A stretch of 64,000 bases of DNA, from contig JAFUFD010000060.1 in the NCBI GenBank assembly GCA_017470055.1, positions 1 through 64,000 on the forward strand, written 5' to 3'. The position numbers were made by a program, and so were the translations under genes. This DNA is from Prevotella sp. Lineage in GTDB: Bacteria; Bacteroidota; Bacteroidia; Bacteroidales; Bacteroidaceae. This document shows positions 1 to 7,700 of the stretch, in pieces (position 1 is the first letter of the stretch; each line of letters opens with the position of its first letter). Below the pieces are notes generated by a model. That model was not told the DNA's origin. It saw only the letters and a list, made by a program, of their open reading frames with translations, and did no database searches.

Positions 1-26
1 ATAATTCATAATTCATAATTATTGAG
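1..26. repeat. Short AT-rich direct repeat at window edge
   Basis: TAATTCA is repeated with slight change (ATAATTCATAATTCATAAT) just upstream of the porQ promoter. It resembles one arm of the AGTTCAT/ATGAACT repeat hairpin at 59885-59982. It may be the remaining arm of a similar intergenic hairpin cut by the window edge. That is an inference from sequence likeness only. Confidence 0.35.
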
Positions 27-34
27 TAACTTTG
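27..34 (+). promoter_or_regulatory. Predicted -7 promoter element of porQ-cmk
   Basis: TAACTTTG matches the Bacteroidetes -7 consensus TAnnTTTG exactly and lies 22 bp before the porQ ATG. That predicts a short leader of about 18 nt. No clear TTTG -33 element is seen upstream. AGGAAA at 46-51 may serve as a weak ribosome-binding site. Confidence 0.6.
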
Positions 35-56
35 TCACGAATTTAGGAAATATTAG

Positions 57-1001
57 ATGAAAAAAGTCGTTTTTGCTCTTATCGGTATTCTTTTCACCCT
101 CCAAGTGATGGCACAGGAGAGTCAGGAAGTCTATAGTTTCCTGCGTCTGCCTGTCAGTGCCCATGTGGCAGCCTTAGGAGGTGACAATATCACTATCTGT
201 GAAGACGACCCCACCTTGATCTTCCACAATCCGGCACTTATCTGCAATGCGGCAGACAAGAGTCTCAACCTTAATTTCATGACCTATATGGAGGGCTCGA
301 AGACTGCCTCCGCCTCCTTTGTCAAGGCATGGAAGGAGCGTGCCACGTGGGGTGTCAGCGCACAGTATATGGACTATGGCAGCATGAAGGAGACAATGGC
401 AGACAATATCGAGATGGGCACGTTCTCGGCAAAAGACATCGCCATTGCGGGAAGTTTCGCCTACCTGCTCAGCAACCATTGGAGCGGTGGTATCACGCTG
501 CGCTTCATCTCTTCCTCGATAGCAGGTTATAACTCCATCGGCATCGCCTCCGACCTCGGTCTGAACTACTATGACGAGGAGCATGGGTGGTCGGTCTCTG
601 CCGTGGCAAAGAACCTCGGTGGACAGGTGAAGGCATATCAGGACGAATACGAGAAGATACCTTTCGACTTACAGATGGGAGTCTCCAAGCAACTTGCCGC
701 CGCGCCATTGCGTTTCTCAGCCACCCTGTCACGCCTCAACCGCTGGGACACGAGTTTCATCCAGCACCTTGCCATCGGTATCGACTTCTTTATCGGGGAG
801 ACCATCTATCTGGCAGCAGGTTATAACTTCCGTCGTCGTGATGAGATGAAGGTGAGCGAAGGCGACAGCAGTAGCAGCCATGGGGCTGGTCTGTCGGCTG
901 GTGCAGGACTGACACTGAAACGTTTCAAACTCGGTGTCGCCTATGCGAAATACCATGTGTCGGCATCATCATTATTGATCAATGCGACGTACGCACTGTA
1001 G
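57..1001 (+). CDS. porQ: Type IX secretion system protein PorQ
   Basis: A 314-residue outer-membrane protein of the PorQ/PorV kind. PorQ belongs to the T9SS attachment complex with PorU, PorV and PorZ, which processes and anchors cargo at the cell surface. The sequence has an N-terminal signal peptide ending near VMAQ (residues 17-20). A beta-barrel-like body of alternating residues follows, with the family opening YSFLRLPVSAHVAALGG at about residues 26-42. It lies 19 bp upstream of cmk in the same direction, and ispH is nearby. A porQ-cmk-ispH neighbourhood is what I recall from Porphyromonas, which supports the call. The ATG was chosen because the signal peptide starts there and a -7 promoter lies just upstream. 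Confidence 0.87.
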   Translation: MKKVVFALIGILFTLQVMAQESQEVYSFLRLPVSAHVAALGGDNITICEDDPTLIFHNPALICNAADKSLNLNFMTYMEGSKTASASFVKAWKERATWGVSAQYMDYGSMKETMADNIEMGTFSAKDIAIAGSFAYLLSNHWSGGITLRFISSSIAGYNSIGIASDLGLNYYDEEHGWSVSAVAKNLGGQVKAYQDEYEKIPFDLQMGVSKQLAAAPLRFSATLSRLNRWDTSFIQHLAIGIDFFIGETIYLAAGYNFRRRDEMKVSEGDSSSSHGAGLSAGAGLTLKRFKLGVAYAKYHVSASSLLINATYAL

Positions 1002-1020
1002 GAGTTAGGGAGTTAAGAAT

Positions 1021-1710
1021 ATGAAAAAGATTACAATAGCAATAGACGGTCACTCCTCGTGCGGTAAGAGCACGATGGCAAAGGACCTTGCCCGTGAGGT
1101 TGGTTATGTTTATGTGGATACAGGTGCTATGTACCGTAGCGTCACCCTTTTTGCGCTCCGTAACGGATTATTTACCGAGGAGGGTATCAATGAGGACGAG
1201 TTGCGCCGTCGGATGCCTGAGATCCATATCTCGTTTAAGTTCAATGCCCAGACGGGGCGTCCTGATACCTACCTAAATGGAGAACTGGTAGAGAGTGAGA
1301 TTCGTTCGATGGAGGTGTCCAATCGTGTCAGCCCGATCGCTACCCTCGGCTTTGTCCGTGAGGCAATGGTGGCACAGCAACAGCAGATGGGCAAGGACAA
1401 AGGTGTCGTGATGGATGGTCGTGACATTGGCACTACCGTCTTCCCTAAGGCAGAACTGAAAGTCTTCGTCACCGCTTCGCCAGAGGTTCGTGCCCAGCGT
1501 CGTTACGATGAGTTGAAGGCGAAAGGCATGGAGGCAGACTACAAGGAGATTCTCAAGAACGTACAGGAGCGTGACTATATCGACTCCCATCGTGAGGTAT
1601 CCCCCTTGCGTAAGGCAGATGATGCCATCGAACTCGACAACTCCCACATGACGATTCCCGAACAGAAGCAATGGCTTCTGGATCGCTTCAATGAGGCGGT
1701 GAGGGGATAA
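1021..1710 (+). CDS. cmk: Cytidylate kinase
   Basis: A 229-residue cytoplasmic (d)CMP kinase that phosphorylates CMP and dCMP using ATP. The P-loop GHSSCGKST is at residues 10-18. The DTGAMYR substrate segment is near residues 33-39, and the conserved MDGRDIGT motif is near residue 131. Length and order of motifs are normal for the family. It follows porQ with a 19 bp gap and probably shares its promoter. It converges on ispH with only 24 bp between the stop codons and no visible hairpin terminator. Confidence 0.96.
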   Translation: MKKITIAIDGHSSCGKSTMAKDLAREVGYVYVDTGAMYRSVTLFALRNGLFTEEGINEDELRRRMPEIHISFKFNAQTGRPDTYLNGELVESEIRSMEVSNRVSPIATLGFVREAMVAQQQQMGKDKGVVMDGRDIGTTVFPKAELKVFVTASPEVRAQRRYDELKAKGMEADYKEILKNVQERDYIDSHREVSPLRKADDAIELDNSHMTIPEQKQWLLDRFNEAVRG

Positions 1711-1734
1711 ATGAAACCTTCAAACGGGTCGTTA

Positions 1735-2580
1735 TTACACCATTAATGCATCACGGCATTGTTCCATGAGCCATTTCGGGGTGCTGGTGGCACCACAGAT
1801 GCCTACCGTCTGAATACCTTTGAGCCATGAGGGGTCAATCTCGTCTGGTCCCTCTATCAGACGGCTGTTGGGATTGACACGCAGGCACTCGTTGAAAAGC
1901 ACCTTCCCATTACTGCTCTTACGACCACACACAAAAAGGATAAGGTCGTGCTTACTGGCAAAGGCAGAGATATTGGGCATGCGGTTTGCCACATTACGGC
2001 AGATCGTGTCGAAACTACGGAAGGTAGCCTCTGGGGAGATATGCTGCTGAATATACTCAATAATCTGGTGGAACTCGTCCAGGCTTTTCGTCGTTTGGGA
2101 ATAGAGATAGACATCACGGGAGAAATCGAGTCTCTTCACTTCCTCGAAACTCTCGATAACAATCGCTGTCGACTGAGTCTGTCCGACAAGTCCTAACACC
2201 TCCGCATGACCTTTCTTTCCAAAGATAACGATTTGTCCGTTGCCTGCCTCAAACTGCTTCTTGATTTTCTTCTGCAACTGAAGGACCACAGGACAGGTGG
2301 CGTCGATAATCTCGATATGGTTGCGTCGAGCCAGTTCGTAGGTAGCAGGAGGCTCCCCATGGGCACGCAGCAACACCTTGACATCATGGAGTTCACGCAT
2401 CTCGTCATGGTTGATGGTGATCAGTCCCATCTGTCGCAGTCGCTCACACTCCATGCCGTTATGCACGATGTCGCCCAGGCAATAGAGTTTATTGCCCTTT
2501 GCCAGTTCCTCCTCCGCTTTCTGTATCGCTGTGGTCACTCCGAAGCAGAAGCCACTGCCATTGTCTATTTCGATCAACAT
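1735..2580 (-). CDS. ispH: 4-hydroxy-3-methylbut-2-enyl diphosphate reductase
   Basis: A 281-residue iron-sulfur enzyme and the last step of the MEP isoprenoid pathway, making IPP and DMAPP from HMBPP. The first cluster cysteine is in GFCFGV (Cys12). The second is in DATCPVV (about residue 96), and a third lies in a TIC segment near residue 190. The RAHGEPP and TTKS substrate-binding motifs are present. Length is normal for a stand-alone IspH, without the S1-domain fusion seen in clostridia. It lies 35 bp after meaB and is probably the last gene of the minus-strand run starting at the alpha-2-macroglobulin gene. Confidence 0.95.
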   Translation of the reverse strand: MLIEIDNGSGFCFGVTTAIQKAEEELAKGNKLYCLGDIVHNGMECERLRQMGLITINHDEMRELHDVKVLLRAHGEPPATYELARRNHIEIIDATCPVVLQLQKKIKKQFEAGNGQIVIFGKKGHAEVLGLVGQTQSTAIVIESFEEVKRLDFSRDVYLYSQTTKSLDEFHQIIEYIQQHISPEATFRSFDTICRNVANRMPNISAFASKHDLILFVCGRKSSNGKVLFNECLRVNPNSRLIEGPDEIDPSWLKGIQTVGICGATSTPKWLMEQCRDALMV

Positions 2581-2605
2581 GAAAGATTAAACATTAAAGA
2601 TTAAA
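2581..2605. repeat. Short AT-rich direct repeat between meaB and ispH
   Basis: AAAGATTAAACATTAAAGATTAAA contains AAAGATTAAA twice within 24 bases, in the gap before the ispH start. It has no strong hairpin. Role unknown; it may simply be low-complexity intergenic DNA. Confidence 0.4.
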
Positions 2606-2615
2606 TTCGCTTCGC

Positions 2616-3737
2616 TCAGAGATGCTGTTTCAGGGAATCGAAGTAGCGGTCGAGGAGGTCTTGCGCTGCCGTGAAAGAGGTCTTCTGCCCTGCTAATACA
2701 ATCCGCTCCGCCTCCTGCAACTGCTGTTGTATCACGGGGTTGTTATAGAAACTCATACGCAGATGCTCGTTGATACTCTCATACATCCAGTATTTAGCCT
2801 GCTCACTGCGACGATAGTCGAAATAGCCGTTCGCCTTCACGAAGTCGACATACTGATAGATCATATCCCATATCTCCTTGATGCCCAACTCATAGAAGCC
2901 GCTATAGCACAACACTTTCGGTAGCCATCCGCTCTCAGGCATGGGGAAGAAATGGAGGGCATTACGGAAATTGGTTGCTGCCATCTGGCATTTGTCGACA
3001 TTCTCGCCATCGCATTTGTTAATGACAATACCATCGCATATCTCCATAATACCACGTTTGATGCCTTGCAACTCGTCACCTGTGCCAGCCAGTTGGATGA
3101 GCAGGAAGAAATCAACCATCGAGTGACAGGCCGTCTCGCTCTGTCCCACACCCACCGTCTCCACAAAAATCTTGTCGAAGCCAGCCGCCTCACAGAGGAT
3201 GATGGTCTCACGGGTCTTGCGTGCCACACCACCTAAGGAACCCGCTGTCGGACTTGGGCGAATGAAGGAGTCTGGATGGACGGAGAGTTTCTCCATGCGT
3301 GTCTTATCTCCCAAGATACTACCCTTGGAACGCTCCGAACTGGGGTCGATGGCAAGGACTGCGAGTTTACCACCCTTCTCTTTCAGCACATGTATGCCGA
3401 AAGCATCGATAGAGGTCGACTTACCCGCCCCTGGCACACCACTGATACCAATACGGACAGAGTTGCCACTATAGGGCAGGCATTTGTTGATGACCTCCTG
3501 CGCTTTCTCCTGATGGTCCGGGTTGACACTCTCCACCAAGGTCACTGCCTGGGAGAGTACGGTGACATCCCCTTTGACGATACCTTCCACCATCTCTGCG
3601 GCAGTCATCTCACGCCGCTTGAAATGGTTACGTTTCAGATAGGGGTTGATGATTGAGGGCTGTTGCACCCCACTGTTTACTTGTAGTCCTGCGAATTCCG
3701 CACTATTCTCGGGATGTTCCATTTCCTTATTTGGCAT
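2616..3737 (-). CDS. meaB: MeaB/ArgK-family G-protein chaperone of methylmalonyl-CoA mutase
   Basis: A 373-residue P-loop GTPase that guards and reloads the adenosylcobalamin cofactor of methylmalonyl-CoA mutase. The Walker A motif GVPGAGKST lies near residue 100. The switch segment with DPSS and ETVGVGQSE follows, and the base-recognition motif NKCDG comes later. The N terminus (about 45 residues) is longer than in many homologues. The upstream ATG overlaps the end of the DUF1573 gene by 11 bp; a second in-frame ATG at 3722 gives no overlap and is possible. The mutase itself is not in the window. In Prevotella-like fermenters the enzyme pair serves the succinate-to-propionate route, so this gene implies cobalamin use. 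Confidence 0.94.
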   Translation of the reverse strand: MPNKEMEHPENSAEFAGLQVNSGVQQPSIINPYLKRNHFKRREMTAAEMVEGIVKGDVTVLSQAVTLVESVNPDHQEKAQEVINKCLPYSGNSVRIGISGVPGAGKSTSIDAFGIHVLKEKGGKLAVLAIDPSSERSKGSILGDKTRMEKLSVHPDSFIRPSPTAGSLGGVARKTRETIILCEAAGFDKIFVETVGVGQSETACHSMVDFFLLIQLAGTGDELQGIKRGIMEICDGIVINKCDGENVDKCQMAATNFRNALHFFPMPESGWLPKVLCYSGFYELGIKEIWDMIYQYVDFVKANGYFDYRRSEQAKYWMYESINEHLRMSFYNNPVIQQQLQEAERIVLAGQKTSFTAAQDLLDRYFDSLKQHL

Positions 3738-4791
3738 TAATCGTTATGACAACCTTCGATTTGTCGGGGTCGTTGGTAATCATCAAGATACGGGGTCTTG
3801 TACGTACCTTCCGCAACTCGTCACGCTGCGCCGTGATCTTCAGTTTCGTCGACTCACCCGTCTGGAGCGTACTCTTCCCCAGTGATATCTGCAATCCCTC
3901 CGTAAACATCTGGAGGGAGGAGATAGTCAATGGCGTACGCCCTGTATTGGAGATCTGTATCTCCGCCTTTCGTTTCGATTTCCCGTCAAAGACGATATCC
4001 ACCTGTTCATTCGACAGATACATCTTCGGAGCATACTGTTTCTGCTGTGCCGACATCTTCGTAAGGGCTGGCAACAAAACAGCGGAGACACCTATCAGAT
4101 TCTCTTTGGTCGCCTTGTCGCCAGGATTAGCGGCAAGATAGACCGATGCCTGTGTCAAGCCATAATCGTTGACAAGGGCAGAGTTCAAAGTCACCGTCAT
4201 CGTCCCTGAGCGCCCCGGGGCTATCGCCTCTGGCACCATCGTCGCCGAGAGGTAGGCGGGCAGGTGCATGAGGTTAGGACGAGCCACGCCCGTACCATTA
4301 TTATAGATATGTATCTGCTGGACGGGTGTCTCTCCCTTGTTCACATCATCGAACTCCAACTCGTTAAGGTCGACACGCAGGTTACCCACCTCTAAAGGAT
4401 AAGAGCCCGTGAAGTCCTGCACTTCCTCCATCACCACACCCTTCATTCGGATATAGATGGGATTCTTGGTACCATTGGAGATAATTGCCGCCTGCTTGTC
4501 AAAATGTCCGAGCATTTTGGCATCATAGGTCATCTTGACCTGAAACTTATCTCCCTTGCCAATGACCGTCTTGGGATATTCCACCGTCGTGCAATTACAA
4601 TCCGGCTCCACCGCTTCTATCATCAAGCGGTGAACTCCCTTGTTCTGAAACTCAAACACTGCTGTGACGGGCTGCTGGAATCCCGTCTTACCCACATCTA
4701 CGATCGTTTTCTCTGCAAGTAACTTCTGGGCTGACGCAGGTATGACACTGAGCATCAGCAATCCTAATAATATCTTCTTGTTCTTCATCAT
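3727..4791 (-). CDS. Secreted DUF1573 Ig-like protein
   Basis: 354 residues with an N-terminal signal peptide (LLGLLMLSVIPASAQ). A DUF1573 domain occupies about residues 25-125, with the typical paired segment FEFQNKGVHRLMIEAVEPDCNCTTVEYP, which includes a CxC motif. Further beta-rich Ig-like segments follow to the C terminus. The precise role of DUF1573 proteins is unknown; they are common exported proteins in Bacteroidetes. The start overlaps the stop of the upstream alpha-2-macroglobulin gene by 4 bp (ATGA type), and the end overlaps meaB by 11 bp, so the three are surely co-transcribed. Confidence 0.85.
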   Translation of the reverse strand: MMKNKKILLGLLMLSVIPASAQKLLAEKTIVDVGKTGFQQPVTAVFEFQNKGVHRLMIEAVEPDCNCTTVEYPKTVIGKGDKFQVKMTYDAKMLGHFDKQAAIISNGTKNPIYIRMKGVVMEEVQDFTGSYPLEVGNLRVDLNELEFDDVNKGETPVQQIHIYNNGTGVARPNLMHLPAYLSATMVPEAIAPGRSGTMTVTLNSALVNDYGLTQASVYLAANPGDKATKENLIGVSAVLLPALTKMSAQQKQYAPKMYLSNEQVDIVFDGKSKRKAEIQISNTGRTPLTISSLQMFTEGLQISLGKSTLQTGESTKLKITAQRDELRKVRTRPRILMITNDPDKSKVVITINAK

Positions 4792-7700
4792 TCTATAATC
4801 ATCAACTTTTCCGACTTAGCCGTGGCACGGTACTCTGGCGAGTAGGCACACTGTACGGTGCAGGTGCCTGTCTCATAAATGCCCGCGCGATCGATATAAT
4901 ATTCAGTCTCTAACACATGCTTACCCTTAGCCAACCCGCAATAATAATAGTTTGTGGAGAAATCTTTAGGTGAGCAATACGCACCATTGCGATAACCGGA
5001 CAACTGACGGACAGGCTCCATACAAGCGGCACGGCGGTCAAGCACCTGAACGAAGTCGAGGTCACGGCTCACCTCGATGGTGATACGCACCTTGATGCGG
5101 TCGCCGACCTTCAACGGGTCACTTATCCGCTCACCGTTAGCCTGTAGCAGTTCACGCTTCACCGTAATACCGCTCTCTGAGTTCTCCACCTCTGAGGTCT
5201 TCTGCATAAACTGGGCGTAGACAGCACCCCACGACGTACCCGTAGAGGTCTTGGTGGCAGTGAACTCCCTACCCTTCGGCTCCTGGATTGCCGTCTTCAC
5301 ATAGCCGATACCTGCCGTTGCCTCAGGCAGTTCGAGAGGCTGCTGGTCGATGGCAAGGACAGCAGGCTCCTGTGTCGCCAAGAGGCTTGCATGGTCGAAG
5401 AGGAAGGCATAGATGGCATTCACACTGTTGATGGGGGTATCCCACATCTGAGTCTTCTTCTCCTGTAACAGCCAGCGACGCATCTCGTCAATGGTCTGCT
5501 CGTCCTCGGGGGCGACATACTTGATAGCCTCAATGGCAGCCACCTCGGTAGGTATCTTATAACTGTACCAAGAGTAGCCTGCACGGTGGGTATCGTAGTA
5601 ACGTCCCATCTCCTCCGTGAACACGGTATACTCCTTGAGACTCTGCACATACTCACGTGCCGTCTTCGTATCTCCATACTGATAGAGGATGACGGCTGTC
5701 ATCGCCTTCTCATAGATGCTCTGTACCTTGATATCCTTCTTCAGCAGCGGCATCAGATAGGCTTTAGCGTCAGCAGCCTTCTTGCCTAACTCACGTTGCG
5801 TGATGGCATTGACATACAACCAACGGAGAGCCACGAAAGAGGGGAATGACGGTTTGACACCCTTCTTCTCCCATTTCCTCATCTCCTCTACCAGTTCGAT
5901 GATCTCGCCATCCATATAGCGCATAGCCTTGTTCTGCATCGAGGTGGCGGTGCCATAGGTCTTCGCTATCACATTCAGACGTGCCAGCATCTCAGCGACA
6001 CCCATGGTGATATGGGTACTTGCAGGCATCTCAGGATACCAGGAGAAACCGCCATTTCCCTGCTGTAACTTCTCCAGTTTTGCCAAGGCAGTCGCCAAGC
6101 GGTCACTAATCAGATTCTCGTCGAAGAAGTCGGCAAGACGTTGTTTCTGCTCCGCCTCCCTATCGGCATCATTCACCCAAGGAGTCTCTTGGAGGATGAT
6201 GTCCTTCAGTTCTTGGTTCTTCTCTAAATTACTATGCAGAGAGGTCTCGTTACCAGTCTCTCGCTTCCACTGCTCGAAGACGGTCTTTGCTTTGGGAGTC
6301 TGTTGGAGAATCGTCTTGGCAAGCATGTTCGAGTAGTAGGATGCCGCTTGGTCGATAGCACTCGTCTCGCTGGGCTGTCCCAAGGTGGCAAGCGATTGTA
6401 CCATCAACCATGCAGGATTGTTGGTATACTCAATGGTCAGTTTCTGCTGAGCCGTTCCTGCGGGAATCAGTTTCGTGAGGTCTATGGTCTTCACACCTGG
6501 CTCATGCTGGGTGAACGGAACAGACTTCGTGACACGCTCCTTATCAGGCAGGATAGGCAGATAGTGCTGTTCGCCATCGGAGAAACTGTCGCCCTTGACG
6601 GACATTCTGCATATCAACAGGGAATACTGGTCGGTAGGCTGGTAGTCGAAGGTGACATGCCCTGTCTTTCCTGCCTCAACGGCAACGGGCTGTTGACTGG
6701 AATAGACGACTTTCTCCGTCTCTGGGTCAATCAGTTCTATCTGAGCGGTACCCTTTTGCGATTGCTCACTGATATTAAAGATACGTGCTGACAACTGAGC
6801 CTTGTCGCCCACACGGATAAAGCGTGGCATATTAGGTTGCAGCATGACATCCTTCTGCGCTACCGTCTCACCAAAGAGGGTACCCACCTGCAGGTCGGTG
6901 GTATGGGCAACACCCATAAAGCGCCAGGTGGTAAGACTCTCTGGCAGGGTGAACTTCAAAATCACATCGCCCGTCTTGTCTGCCTCCAAAGTAGGATAGA
7001 AGAAAGCGGTCTCCTGCATATTCTCACGCAACTGCACAGACTCCTCTTGCTGAGACACCTCTTGTTCGGTCTCTGGCTGTGCCACATCCTCTTCCTGCGC
7101 CAGCATCAAGTCCGTAGCGGTATCCGTCACAGCATTCGCCATCATAGGCTCTGCCAACACCATTGCCTCCTCTACGAAGCCCGCACCTTTTGCCCTCATC
7201 GATACACTGCCTAACATCATCCTTCTTCCATAGCCGACGACATAGACACCTGGATAGACGCTATGGTCGAACTGACTATAGAAGAAATCAGGAACCTTCT
7301 CGCTATTGACGTGTTGAGAGCCATGTGTCGAGTTGCTGCCAAAGCGCATAGTCGTCCACGAGGTGGAGGCGTGAGGTATCGACATCTGCGGATACAGTCC
7401 CCAGTAATGGTGAACCAACTGGTCGAGGCTCTTGTCATAGAGCACCGCCATCAACTGCGCATCGGCTGGTTTGCCGTCCTTATCCTTGATACTCAACCGC
7501 CACTCCTCCTGCTGACCTGGCTTTAGGCGGTCACGGAAAGTCTCCCATCTCAAGGTCAGACTCTTATCCGGCAACGGACGACGGATGGTCTGGGTATGCT
7601 GGTAACTGACACCATCCTTCACCCATGCGAAACAGAGCAGCAGTCCGTTAGTGTACTCCTCTTTATACGTAAACTTCTTGTTCCACAAGGACTTGTTCTC

